This document shows positions 46,146 to 58,182 of a stretch of DNA of 64,000 nt, piece after piece. How positions within the stretch are numbered: the first letter of the stretch is position 1; every line of letters begins with the position of its first letter. Position numbers and translations under genes: made by a program. A model generated the notes under the pieces. That model was not told where the DNA came from. It was given only the letters and a program-made list of their open reading frames with translations, and searched no databases. Where the stretch lies: positions 7,491,092 to 7,555,091 of the forward strand of contig OY829657.1 of assembly GCA_963691815.1 (NCBI GenBank), read 5' to 3'. The DNA comes from Echiichthys vipera. Lineage: Eukaryota; Chordata; Actinopteri; Perciformes; Trachinidae.

Positions 46146-47114
46146 TACAAATGATCCATTGTTGAATAGAAAAAAATATGGAGAAATTACAACAATGGGC
46201 CCAAACTCTGAACAACAGAAATAAAGGAATCGAGTCCAGCGTCATGTCCAAGACGAAGGTTAATTTAGACAGCATCCTCCTCTCTTCAGCTTTAAACTTT
46301 GTAATATTATGAGATATTTCAGTAATGACAAAATATACTAGTCTGAATGTAGCAACTCTGTAAACTGGAACTTACAGTAGGTATATTTTGTATTACAGCC
46401 GAACTGCTGAACTTGTCTCAAGCACAGACTCAAGACGTTATCAATCATTTCCTTTAAAAAACTGTCTTGGTATTGAAAATCTCACCACACGGTCCGTTTA
46501 GTAGCTTTTCTGGAGCTTTTGACCATTGTAATATATCGTGAGTCTCTTGCTATGTCAGATGCTAAGGGTGTAGGGAGTTCAGTCACAACGAGCACAGTAG
46601 ATGGATCCATTGATGATAAACTGATAATGGCGGAGCGAAGTTAACATGTCATGTGTGTTACTAACAAACACTAAAATCGACTTAATATGTGGCTTACATA
46701 GCAAACATCCATATCTAGCTAAATAATCTTGAAAGGAAATCTTAACCATCAGGACTGAAGCTGCATGTGCTGAGATTGGTCAACTGCTGTTTCCAAGCCA
46801 ACATGAACAGGATGTCATTAAAGTGCTGGGGGAAAAAAATACATCTGAATTTGCAATTGCGGTACAGGTCATGGTGAAATATAGTACTTTTCAGTCCAGC
46901 TTGCCCCACCTCACTGTAACGTGTTGTCACTTCAAATAAGCATGTAGGACTAAAGTCAGACCTATTAGCAGCAACACTATCTTTAGGTACAGTAGGGTAA
47001 ATAGGCTACAAGGTAGTTTTCTTTAACTCTTTTGCTGTATTTTGTTCTTTTAGTACTGTTATTTTGTTATGATTGTGTTTGTGTGAAGCACTGTTTGCAT
47101 AACTGATATATATA

Positions 47115-47120
47115 AATAAA
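47115..47120 (+). terminator. stx11: Polyadenylation signal for stx11 copy 1
   Basis: AATAAA lies about 1.1 kb after the stop codon with a T/G-rich stretch downstream. The intervening sequence looks like ordinary 3' UTR. From 47140 to 47760 I see nothing specific. Confidence 0.5.
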
Positions 47121-47765
47121 GATATTAATCCTGTAAATGGTCCTTCTCAGGGCCTTCTTGTTTGCTGGGGTTGCATAGGGCAGTGATATGTTCTCATAAT
47201 CTCTGGTAAAGGATGTCAGATAGTAGAAAAGATATGACAGTCAAATGATATTGTGCAAAGTGTGTGCTTGTACTGGCTGATGATCCAGCACTTCCTCTAC
47301 TGACAAACTGTAAAACTGTGAAATATAGAAGACTTCGAATTTAAAATACAATTTATTATAAAATGGCTCTGCTCAATACTTGATGGTTGCGATGTGCATC
47401 CATATTGCAGCCCAGTGTGCAAAGCCAATCAACATTTTAAGTTCAATATTTAGTCAATAATCAATGTCAACGCATTGCTGTCCATGTTGCATAAGTCAGG
47501 AGTTGTAATTTAACCTTGGGAGAAAATATAATATTGTTTTAAGATGATGTGCGCCACTGAACAGTGCCATCATCATCATTTGTGACAGTAAGGTATATTT
47601 TGGTTAAATGTCTGGTTCGCGTTTCGTTTTTTTTTCACCCTGACAATAAATTGGTCGACCCCTCACAAGTCTAAAAAGTATTTTAATCTCCTCATTAAAC
47701 GCTCAAAGGGCCATAAGAGATGAGCGTGCTGGGTGATGGGTCGCCTCCTTCCTCAAACCAGAGGG

Positions 47766-47932
<167 letters not shown>

Positions 47933-48039
47933 ATCTTCCGCGTTAGCAGCTGCTGTCAGTGTGTGTGTCAGTGTCACGCCGTGTTAGACGATCTTAAAAC
48001 TCTGGAGATCCATGTGTGAGCGCTGCACATGTTGAAATG

Positions 48040-48145
48040 TAATGATATAGCGGAGAGAAAAAGAGGAAATGAGTCTTTCCGCGGTCGCCTCTTCTGCTTT
48101 AGCGAGTTTATTAGAGTAAGGACCGCCGGAGGATAACGCAGTAAG
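48040..48145 (+). promoter_or_regulatory. stx11: Inferred promoter and non-coding exon 1 of stx11 copy 2
   Basis: A CpG-containing stretch ends at donor GTACGT after 48145 and could splice to the acceptor TTCTTGCAG ending at 50098. GAGAGAAAAAGAGGAAATGAG-like sequence at 48053-48073 contains AGAGGAAAT, a PU.1/ETS-type word next to GAAA repeats. This would fit myeloid/lymphoid expression, but it is inference. Confidence 0.4.
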
Positions 48146-48604
48146 GTACGTCTATACTCTGTATTAAGTCATTAAGATTGATGCACTAAATGAACGGTTC
48201 ATCACTCGCATGGAGGCTTATTTCTACAAAAAGCTTGTATTATTTACTCGTTGGGGCCAGGGATGCTTTAAGGTTTGTTAATGTGATTTATGTCCTTTTG
48301 TAAAACGTGTTTCTGACATTTCACTAAAGTTTGCCTCGATAGGAAATAACTTCAAGTTGTTCTCTGCGATGAAAGTCATAGCTGAGGAAGTAACCATCGG
48401 TTTCCTCTTGAGGAGTCAGAAAGTCGGCCTGCATCTAAATTACAAAGTAAGAAACATTAAAAATATAAGTAGAAAGTTTGCTGAAGGCCTAAAAGTGCTT
48501 TTTACGATGAAAGAAATTGGCTAAAATTATCCTTTTTTCCCAAGATATGTACCAAAAATGTCCCAACATGCTCAGTAAAGAACTCAATAAGGTGCACTGT
48601 GCAC

Positions 48605-49135
48605 AGACATGGATGGACTGAGCACAGGCCCAGGGACCCATAAGGTCAGGGGCCCAGACTTGCTGTTAAAGGAAATCACAAAATGATCCCAAAGAGATGC
48701 CAAATGACCACAAGAATACAAAAAACAACCAATTTTAACTGCAAAGAGGCAAAAAAAAGACTATATGGATGCAAAACCACCACAAAAACACGCTCAACAC
48801 GCTGAATATAGACACAAAATAACCGCATAGAGACAAAAATCACAACAAAGACAAGCAAAATGATAAAAATAATAGATGGAAAATAAAAAGGGGGAGACAA
48901 AACAATGTCATAGAAACGTAAAATGTTTAAAAATAGATGCAAAACCACCTCTCAAAGATGCAAAATGATTAAAAATAGATAAAAAACGATCACAGAGATG
49001 CAAAACAATTACAAAGACATACATAACAGATAAATATGGATTATAAGGACGACAAAGTGGAACAAAATTCCTTAAAAGGACCAAAAGTAGACATGTCTGG
49101 GCCCAGGGGGGGGGGGGGGTGTATTTCGGCCCTTT
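48605..49135. repeat. Degenerate ~20-bp tandem repeat within inverted GGGCCC-rich ends
   Basis: Irregular reiterations of words such as GCAAAACCACCACAAA, GCAAAATGATTAAAAATAG and CACAGAGATGCAAAAC fill the block. It starts with GGCCCAGGGACCC and GGGGCCCAG and ends with CTGGGCCCAG plus a G run (49107-49119). This is consistent with a repetitive element containing an internal minisatellite. Confidence 0.6.
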
Positions 49136-49849
49136 GAAAACACTAAACATATATTTAAATATCTAAAATAAGAAAACCATAGGAATTATAATATAAAGAA
49201 ATAAATGACTGATATCCTACATGACATGTTTAAATCATCTAGCATGAGAAGTGTGTTTTTCCAATATTTTATTTCATAAAACTACCAATAAAATACATTA
49301 CAAGTAAAAATCCTGCATTTAAAATATAAGTACATCTGCAGAAGATGCCTATTATCAGCTAAATGTACTTAAAGCATAAAAAAGTAAAAGTACTCAACCT
49401 GCCAGTGACCTGCCAAATAATGTGTTATTTATTTTACATTAGTAGGTTGGTAATCCTGATGCATCATCATTAAAGCAGCATTTAATTGTCGTAGCTGGTT
49501 GAAGAACTAGTTTGAACTAATTCACAGTTAGTTTAGTCAAGTGTTTCCCAACCAGGGGGTGGAGCCCCTCTAAAAGGTCACAAAATAAACCTGAGGGGTC
49601 GTGAGATGAGTTAAGACAGAATAAAAAACTAACTTCTGCTGCACATACTTGTATATTCATTGCTATTTTGAGGAGTGGTTATGTGGGAGACTGTTAGTCG
49701 TACTTCCTGAAGTGTCCACTGGTTGCCTGGCAACGCTTCAGAGCAAAGAAATAGTCCGCAGAATAAAACACCAAAACATTTTTGCACTTTAGTATTTACA
49801 TCATAATAATATTTAATAAAATGTTGTATATGTTAATGAGCTTTAGAGG

Positions 49850-50012
49850 TGTTGGTCGGTGGATCTGGACAGAACCAGGCTAGCTCTGTCCATCTGTTTC
49901 CAGTCTTTATGCTAAGCTAAGCTAACTGGCTGTAAGCTGGTTGACTTATATTTAACAGAGAGATGAGTGAGTGGTTTCAATCTTCTCATTTAACTCTCCA
50001 CCAGAAAGCAAA
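49850..50012 (+). repeat. Interspersed repeat, copy 2 (contains a TTATGCTAAGCTA core)
   Basis: Same family as 9776-9965: CTGGACAGAACCAGGCTAGC, TTATGCTAAGCTAAGCTAAC, TATTTAACAGAG, TCTTCTCATTTAACTCTC and AGAAAGCAAATAAG in the same order. It ends about 87 bp before the stx11 copy 2 exon. Confidence 0.7.
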
Positions 50013-50103
50013 TAAGATAAGATTTCCCCAAATGTCAATTTGTCTCAAAACTGTTGAAAGGCCAGTTGTCAGTAAAGGCTCCTGACTCCTTCTTGCAGGT
50101 GAG

Positions 50104-50988
50104 ATGAATGACCGACTGTGTGAGCTGCAGGCCTTTAGCTCCAAGCACGCAGGGGAGGAGCGCGGGCCTGAGGGGAACCACAACCACCCCGACGAGGATG
50201 AGGACCTGGAGCAACACGCCATCGTGTTTGAGGGAGAGGATGTGATGGACGGCATCTACAAGAAGGCGCAGGCGATGAGAAAGGAGATGCTGCTGCTCAA
50301 ACTGGACGTGAAGCGTCTCGGGAAGCAGAACACCAGGTTCCTCACGTCCGTCCGGAGGATCAGCAGCATCAAGCGGGACTCCAACGCACTCGGACGGGAC
50401 ATCAAGGCCAGAGGGGAGGCCATTTACGCTCGGCTTGAGACGCTGGGGAAGCTGAGCAAAGAGCTGGAGGAGGCGCACGGGCCTACGTCAGCTGTGGCCC
50501 GCATGGCACGTTCACAGTGCGTCTCTCTGAACTCCGCCTTCCACGAAGCCATGTCCGAGTACAACGAGGCTGAGATGGTCCAGAGGGAGAACTGCAAGAC
50601 CCGCATCCAGAGGCAAGCGGAGATCATGGGCAAGGAAGTGAGCAGGGAGCAGATCGACGAGATGATCGAGACGGGCAAGTGGAACGTCTTCTCGGATAAT
50701 CTCCTCCTGGAGGGGAGGACTGCCAGATCCGCTCTCAATGAGATCGAGAACCGACACAAAGAGCTGCTGGAGCTGGAGGGTCGCATCAGGGACATTCATG
50801 AGCTTTTCTTCCAGATGGCCCAGCTGGTGGAGGACCAGGGCTGCATGCTGGACAACATAGAAGCGAATGTAGGCGCGACTCAGGACTATGTTGCCAAGGC
50901 CACAGTTCAGATCAAGAGAGCCGTGATATACAAGAAAAACAATCCATGCAAGAAACTCTTTTGTTGTTGCTGCCCTTGCTGCAAATGA
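50104..50988 (+). CDS. stx11: Syntaxin-11-like Qa-SNARE, tandem copy 2
   Basis: A single-exon coding sequence of 294 residues; acceptor CTTCTTGCAG ends at 50098. It has the same architecture as copy 1: acidic N-terminus (EDEDLEQH), Habc region with KRDSNALGRDIK, SNARE motif at about 205-267 with zero-layer Gln near 245 in VEDQG, and no membrane span. The C-terminus KKLFCCCCPCCK has six Cys residues, a likely palmitoylation tail. It is GC-richer at third positions than copy 1 and has a longer, more acidic N-terminus. It is probably a lineage duplicate of the same gene, 4.1 kb downstream in the same orientation. Confidence 0.93.
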   Translation: MNDRLCELQAFSSKHAGEERGPEGNHNHPDEDEDLEQHAIVFEGEDVMDGIYKKAQAMRKEMLLLKLDVKRLGKQNTRFLTSVRRISSIKRDSNALGRDIKARGEAIYARLETLGKLSKELEEAHGPTSAVARMARSQCVSLNSAFHEAMSEYNEAEMVQRENCKTRIQRQAEIMGKEVSREQIDEMIETGKWNVFSDNLLLEGRTARSALNEIENRHKELLELEGRIRDIHELFFQMAQLVEDQGCMLDNIEANVGATQDYVAKATVQIKRAVIYKKNNPCKKLFCCCCPCCK

Positions 50989-52175
50989 GACGGTTTCATT
51001 TCTCAGTGTCACGAGAAAATATCGAGATTAGATTCAAATCAGCTTCTTTTGCAAAGATACCTCTAATATATTGCTTTCATTTGTGTATTTATTTAGCTCA
51101 AACGCAGCATCGACTTCATTTTTAACCAGACGTAGCGTCCAAATTTCACACTCTAGTCCGGGCTGGTGTGAGAAAAGGCCTGCATTTCAAACCACACAGC
51201 CATATGCAAATGTGTGCAGTGAGAATGTGTGACGTTTCCTGATTCTTACTGATAACTGGAAAGACTTCTATAGCCCAATAACTCTCTGCTTTGTCCTTCA
51301 ACTTTCAGCTTTAAACTTTGTGCTAGACTAGAAAGTAGCTACGGTGTAAACTGGAACTCAAAATAGGTATATTTCGTATTGAAGCCCTTGCTTAACAAGT
51401 CTTAAGAAACACAGTGCACACAACACAGCCTCTGTTTGTGGTGAGCTGGAGGCACGGTATATTTGTGTGGATTACGCAACGACACGTTGGCCAACCCCAC
51501 ATATATTTATCACCAGCTTAAAGGCCGGGGCTTTGTGTTTCTCAGGATCTGTTGCTTCACATGGAAGTAAACTGTATTATCTCCACTTTTCTGAGATTAA
51601 ACAGTGTCATCTCTAATCCCATGCCTCCCTGGAGCATCAATAATTATGCCTATGATTGGAACATAATCAGATTTGCATCATAGGGCAGATGTTTTTGCAG
51701 ATTGTTCCACACAAAAGGGGGCAGAATCAATGTGTACACGCGTGTTTGCTCAGGTAGTAGATAGAGAAAACGAGAAACGGATGAGGTCACTGCTCTCTGT
51801 TTGCACAGCAGGCCTCTCTCATTGTCCTTTGTAGTGATAGTTAAATTAAAAAATACCTTTCCTGTGTGTGGCAGTCCATCACCCACTGGGGGATTGCCAG
51901 GTACCACCCATCACACTGAAGCTGAGCAGCTCTGTGACTATTCGTGCATGTACTGAGAGACCAGTGGGTGTTTTCAGAGTCTCTGCTCTTCTGCTCTGTG
52001 TTGAAATGTGTTTCAGGGCTGTAGTGATTGCACTTCCTCAGCAGCAGCAGTTGTGGGCAGTTACCGGCAGCTTTGCACTGTGGCGCCATACGTGTACTCA
52101 AGTATCCACCTGTTGTGCATGACAGGATTGTCATTGTATTAATGTAATGCGAGTTATCAGGTGATACACATGTGG
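50989..52175 (+). other. Probable stx11 copy 2 3' UTR, then spacer
   Basis: No AATAAA is seen, so the 3' end is undefined. Nothing else recognised before the tRNA gene. Confidence 0.35.
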
Positions 52176-52257
52176 ACCAGGATGGCCGAGTGGTTAAGGC
52201 GTTGGACTTAAGATCCAATGGACATAGTCCTCGTGGGTTCGAACCCCACTCCTGGTA
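52176..52257 (+). tRNA. tRNA-Leu (anticodon UAA)
   Basis: 82 bp cloverleaf. The acceptor stem ACCAGGA pairs with TCCTGGT, discriminator A. The A box is TGGCCGAGTGG and the B box is GGTTCGAACCC. The anticodon stem TTGGA/TCCAA encloses loop CTTAAGA, with anticodon TAA at 52209-52211. A long variable arm (class II) marks it as Leu. A TTTT terminator for RNA polymerase III starts at 52270. No intron and no encoded CCA. Confidence 0.97.
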
Positions 52258-52559
52258 GTAAAATGGAAGTTTTAACCTTGTATAAATTCTGAGAAAAAAA
52301 TATCTAAGCACCCTTGTCCCTCAGTAGCGGGCTGTTGTTGATGTTAACACCCACTGGTTGTGTATGATCTCTGATTTGCATCAGAGAAGAAACATCATTA
52401 CTTATTTGTGTCTTATTTACATATCCCTCGACCTGGACATGTAAGACGGTACGATTCTGAGGCTATTTTGTGACTCTAAATCAAAAGCTACGTTAGGTTT
52501 TTGGCCTGAAATCTCAACCTAGATCTAATAGTTGGTCAAGATCATCAGCACACGGCCGG

Positions 52560-52744
52560 GACAGACGCTGATGACAGCTAACCCGCTGATATGGGACCAG
52601 CTTGCAGTTTCCAACTATGTACTACAGAACTGGTAGGACTGTGGCCGTTAGAACTGACCTCTGATCAGCAAAGGTCTCGGCGTAAACGGCGCCGCCGCGG
52701 GCGTCCCCAGGACTCAAGACTCCGGTCATAACAGCGACGAAAAG
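52560..52744 (+). other. Orphan CpG-rich exon-like sequence
   Basis: A CpG-dense patch (GGCGCCGCCGCGGGCGTCC) is followed by AACAGCGACGAAAAG-like sequence and a consensus donor GTAACA after 52744. It looks like a non-coding first exon on the + strand, but no + strand coding exon follows in the window. It could be a lncRNA start or a degenerate element. Confidence 0.25.
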
Positions 52745-53173
52745 GTAACATTTATCCATTGAGTGTATGGTAATTTGTTGTTTTAGTTATGTCGTGTTGT
52801 AAAACTGTATTTAAGACTTAGAAGCAGTTTAATGTAGACGAACTACACTAACGTTAGCTTGCTAGCCCGAGTGGAAACCAACCTGCAGTTAGCATTAACT
52901 TTGCTGTTGTCATGGTAACAAAAAATCAATTCCAGTATAATTTCATACGAATTGTATCAATGCTAAATAATAAGTGGTAACGTTAAGTTATGAGGGATTT
53001 ACTCAACTGGAAACGGATCAAATAGACTATCCTGAACATAATTACTGATTAGAGACTGTGTTTAGTGAAAGTGGAATAGAAAATAATAGTTTGGTAACTC
53101 CATGGTAGTGCTGCTTTAGAGTAACTGTTATATTAACCCGGTCTTTAAGACAAACCAATGGCAACAGGATTGG

Positions 53174-53197
53174 TAATCAATCAATCAATCAATCAAT
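53174..53197. repeat. (CAAT)n microsatellite
   Basis: Five to six ATCA units next to LINE-derived sequence. Confidence 0.9.
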
Positions 53198-53579
53198 AAA
53201 AACATCATTAGACATGGTCTCGATGCACTTTACAAGTACATAAAAAGCAAACCGCAATAATAATAAGAAAAATAATAATAACAATATTAGTAGACTTTAA
53301 AAACATTGAAATAGTAATAGTAGAACAGTGAAAACCAGCAAACATAATACAATTAAACACGTTAAAAATGTATTCCAGCAGGATGCAGACAGGAGGATGT
53401 GCTATAGTCGGCTATAGTTTAACGAGTAGAGGTTCCTCTCATCTGGATTTCAAATGTTTAACTTAAGTGGGAGGCCATAGATAGATAAAGTTAGATTAAA
53501 AATACCTTTATTGATTTGACTAAAGTTTCAGCATCACAAAATGATCAAATAGGTTGAATTTTTGTGATGTTACTGAGAT

Positions 53580-53960
53580 AGATTAATGCTGTCTTCGTAG
53601 TGGCCTTGATGTGAGACTGAAATGTCAGATGAGGATCAAAAATCACACCAAGTTCTCAGAGATGAGCTACAGCCATCCATTTTAACACACAGATTCTTAA
53701 ACAAATTACCATGTTTTGCTTGTCTATCTACTAAGAGCTCTGTTTTATCAACATTTAGCAGCAAAAAGTTCATACTCGTGCCTCTTTTTGACACACACAC
53801 ATGCCTCTAATAAAGTTAGGAAAGGTTGTTTGGCTTCAAAGGTACATCAAGCTGTGTATCATCAGCGTAGCATTGACATTTAACACTGTATTTGCTAATG
53901 ATGTCAGCAAGGGGAGGCATAAAGATGGATGACGCTGAACACATGCCATTCATTTAGGTT
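53580..53960 (-). mobile_element. Decayed L2-like LINE reverse transcriptase fragment
   Basis: Minus-strand translation gives MPPLADIISKYSVKCQCYADD and then TQLDVPLKP, with the YADD catalytic motif of non-LTR reverse transcriptases. Further along come NFLLLNVDKTELLV and VIFDPHLTFQSHIKATTKTA, typical of L2/CR1 elements. Frame breaks between these blocks show it is dead. Confidence 0.85.
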
Positions 53961-54611
53961 CGCTTTGCCATGGCCACCTGTCAAAATGTCCTAGAGCGTC
54001 ACTGATAAAGTGAAGTGAGTGTTAATAATAGCTAAATGTGACTCTTTTAGAGCTTATTGAAGTAACACACACCTAAAGATAGTTAAAGTAATGTCAGTTG
54101 GGAAACCCAGTGACTAAACACCCAGACTCAGCTGATAAACCAGATTGTGAAATTTAGTTTCCTTGTGCATTAAAGATTTTTTGGGTAAATATAGGTAGAA
54201 GGCTACACTTCAATACATATCTCAGCGTTATATCAATATTTGAACGCATAATCAAATGCAAACACAACTAGCTCGATCCCACACGTAACAGAAACTCCAT
54301 CCCTCGTGTTGATTGACAGGTCTTCTAACGAGAAGAAAACAGCTAAATGCCGTTAGAAACATTTTTTTGTGTGCACCATTTATTTACGTTGACATGAGAC
54401 AAACCTAATCACATGCTGATTCCTCACAGTGGAGGGTATTTCCTTGACATTTCTGTCTGGACAGAATCCTTTTCCAATCCGAATCCTGTCTGTTATGTTG
54501 AAACTGTGTGGATCTGGCTCCATCTAGCTGTGAACAGGTAGAAAAACACTGTGCAACCTGCACAATTTTAATTTTAAGGAAACATTGAGCATCCACACTG
54601 GACTAAAGTTC

Positions 54612-54720
54612 ATCTCATCTCATCTCATCTTCAACCGTTTATCCGGGGTCGGGTCGCGGGGGCAGCAGCTTTAGCAGGGGACCCCAAACTTCCCTTTCCC
54701 GGGCCACATTAACCAACTCA
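54612..54720 (-). mobile_element. RTE/Expander-like LINE 3' end, copy 2
   Basis: It is the reverse complement of the end of 19275-19690: CCGTTTATCCGGGGTCGGGT, GGGGGCAGCAGCTTTAGCAG, GGGGACCCCAAACTTCCC. It starts with the (CATCT)n tail. Strongly 5'-truncated. From 54721 to 55300 nothing further is recognised. Confidence 0.75.
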
Positions 54721-55309
54721 TTGCTGGTGTGTTTGGGGTTGTTGTCTTGTTAAAACAACCATTTCAAGGGCATCTCCTCTTCAGCGTAAGGCAATATGGC
54801 CTCTAAGTATTTTGATGTATGCACCTGATCCATGATCCCTGGTATGCAATAAATAGGCCCAACACCAAAGTATTGGCTGGAATACCTGTTCACAGGTGCC
54901 AGAAGTTGGTCAACTCCATGCAACACAGACGTGCAGCAGTTCTCAGAGGTTATACAACTAAATATTAGTTCAGTGATTCACAGGAAAGCTGAATCTTTAA
55001 TAATTTTTCTGCTTAATATTCCTTCTCCTTCCCTTTCTGTGAAGTAATAACAAAATTTTCTTCATGTTTTGATCTGGAAGAGAATGGGCAGTGTTCCCAA
55101 TGCATTTGTGTGTACGGAAATAAAAGCTATTGTAAGGATTTTGAGCTTTACTCACTTTTGAAATCACACTGCTATAATTTTGAACACAACTATATGTTAA
55201 ACAAAGCACTTTGATGCAGGTGATCGATGTAATCCAGGAGCAGTGTAACATTTGAGCCTCTATGCTACATGGTTGAGGGCAGCTGCAACACAAGGTCAAG
55301 AAATCGACA

Positions 55310-58182
55310 TTTAAAAACTGAGAACATCTTTATTAAAATGCTTCAAAAGCTCAAACAAATGAAGCTGGCATATTGTGGTAAAAAACACACTTCGGCATTA
55401 GTGAAAACAAAACTTTATTTGCTGGAGAAACTTGCATTACTTCTAAAAAAACAAGAGGTGTGCTGCGGATGAAATATTCTTAATTTGTGAAAAGACTTGA
55501 TTTAATGCTCAGGTCATCCATGCAACTCCGTCCAATAACCTGGCTAAAGTTCATTAAAATATACGTTTAAAAATGTAACATAATATAAAAGTGTACTAAA
55601 CCGATGCACTGTGCCTGAGAGATAATCTGTAGAAATGAGTTTGCAGTTGAATGAACAGATACATTTTCCAAAGATGTCAAAAACACATGCAAAACACAAT
55701 GGCGTAAAAGATAAACGCTTAGAATTACAAATCAAATGTTACAGTACATGCCTTCATGTGCAAATCAAGTCAAAGACAAATCTAGACATTACAGAGGCAG
55801 ATTTTTTTTTCTTCAAAATAAAAGTACCAGTACAAAAAAATAAGAAAATAAACCAAACGTGTATTGGGACTTATTAAGAGTAAAAAGACAGCTTAGTTTC
55901 GTCATCACTTCTGAACAGTAATCAGTTTTCTGTGGCATCTTGGACAAATTTCCAAACCACAAAATATGTCCTGTCCATGTGTTAGACCTTATTTCTTTTT
56001 TTATCCAAACTAAAAATATAATTAAAAATGTTTTCAACAAGTCTTATCACTCCAAAGAACTTCTGCGCAGCATTTCTGCTGACCGCCTCTTTCAGTATAA
56101 ACACGACACTGATAGATGACAAACATGAAAACATGTCATTTGTTAATCCAGCACTGCAACACACACTGTTATATTATAATACTGAGTGGTACACCAGCCG
56201 GTTCTTCTAAGACCCCCACAATAATAATCAAGTAGCTCACAAGTCATTGCGTCATCCTCAACAATTTTGTTGACTACACACAACCTACTGCGTGACAAAG
56301 CGTCATGCTACAACCCTGAGACGCCAACATTTGAACACAGTGGACATGTAGTGACAAAAACATACAACCATGATAAATAACAAAAAATGAATATAATTAG
56401 TGATGCTCATTACTGGAGGGAAGCGTGTGCCCGTTATAACGCCTGGCCCGCAGGGTTTTATGAGGTCTGATACTGAGGGACGCAATCCAAGCTGACCACG
56501 GTCACTGGTGGATTCTTATAATCACTGAGTACATTCATCATTTTACTTGCGACATTTTGATTTTTTTGTATAAAATAACCTACAAACAATTGCTGGTTAA
56601 AAGTAGCTGGTACAACAGACAAACCACAAGACAACCACAGCTAGAAATGTACTGCCATTTGGCCGGTGAATAGTGTTGCTTCATCTTTCACCTGACCAAC
56701 ATGACAGCCCATTAGTCTGAGGTGGGATAAGAGAAAAGGAAGATGGACCACCTTTGTTTCTGCTAACACGTGCCAAACCACAAAACGCATTTCTTTAAAC
56801 ACCAAACACGATGACAGGCACATGCTCATGCTGGTGAACAAAAATCAACACCCACAGTGAATACAGTATGACCATCCTGTAAAGTGACATACATTGCGCA
56901 CCGCTACCACAGATGCTTGGTCAGTCTTAAAATGTAGAATTAAAGCCATGAAATCTATTAGCTCTGAGTAGTACACACTAGGGATGGGCGCGAGGGATTG
57001 ATTCCTCGAGTAGTCATTGTTTCAAGTTAACCTGATTGGTAAAAAAGCAGCACCTCTTGCTTATGCGCTTGATTCGAGCCAAAAACACCTTTGCCTAACC
57101 ATCTGAGAGAAGTTGTGTGACCTACGTGACGGGGTTACTGTGCAAGGCCCAGACGATTTGGAGGGGAAAGCAGTGACGCTTGGGGCCGCAACGTCAAGGC
57201 ACTAGACACCCTCTTCGGGGAGGACTAGTTTGAAAATATGGATGTCAGCAAGCTAGAAGCTTGTTTCAGTAGGCCATGCATTCGCCCTCGGCAAAACCCA
57301 CTGGGGTGGTGGAAGTCCAACAGGCACCGGGGCAAAAAACTGAGCCTTGTGTCAAAGCAGCACCTGCTGATACCTGCTACCTGTGCCAGTGGAGCGCCTG
57401 TTCTCCACAGTGGGACAGATCATTAACATACGTGAATTTAATTACTCTTTTGTAAGGAAACAATGTTTAGTTGTGACTGTTTTGATTGAGAATATGCATT
57501 AGGTGTTGAGAAGGCTGTATTTGTATTTGTATTAAACGAGTTCTCGATTGGCCCTGAAGAAAATGATGCGATCCCTAGATCTTGGAATTAACTACTCGTG
57601 CCCATCCATGGTACATACATGATCATTCTACTTATCAGGATAAGATATAAAAACCGTGCAAGACACCAGTAAACTTTTCCAGCTGAAAGCAACAGAAAAA
57701 TCTCACTGAGATGTTCGGAACAACCTCATGACTAGAAAATCAAGTGCATCACAAGTTAAGGCTGTACGCTTACCTTCATTGTAGCACAGTACTGACTTCT
57801 CGATATAAAAATAAAAAAATTCTACATCAAAACATCTGGTTATTTACAAAATGTCAGAGTAGATAAGAGTACAACTTCAGTACACTTGTATTAATAAATC
57901 CATAAGAGTGGAAGATAACAAGGCGAGCAATTCAATGTGCTTGTTTACAGTCCTGATCTGTGATTGCAGCACGTCAGTCTCCGCTGTATAAGTATAAATC
58001 CGCCCACTACTGGCTTTATCTTTCTTATAGGATTGAAGAGTATTTCCACTGTGAAACACAACCAACAGTTTATAACGTTCAACCAGGAGTTATCTTTTTT
58101 GGGGCTGGAAGAGACTAATGTCTGTAAACGGTCCTAATGGTCTCACGAATGTCCAAATGGTGACTTCATCTTTAAAAATCCC
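55310..58182 (-). other. fbxo30: Probable long 3' UTR of fbxo30
   Basis: AT-rich sequence downstream of the fbxo30 stop with no other gene. The minus-strand AATAAA at 55329-55334 is a plausible end. The hAT element at 56979-57610 would lie within it. Long 3' UTRs are usual for this gene in vertebrates, but the end is inferred. Confidence 0.4.
56979..57610 (+). mobile_element. Degenerate hAT transposon with transposase dimerisation-domain remnant
   Basis: The ends TAGGGATGGGCGCGAG and ACTCGTGCCCATCCATG are inverted. The 8-bp flanks GTACACAC (56971-56978) and GTACATAC (57611-57618) differ at one base. The interior (57238-57430) encodes PLGWWKSNRHRGKKLSLVSK and then, after a +1 frame change, VPVERLFSTVGQIIN, the C-terminal hAT dimerisation domain. 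The frame break and missing catalytic core make it inactive. Confidence 0.85.
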
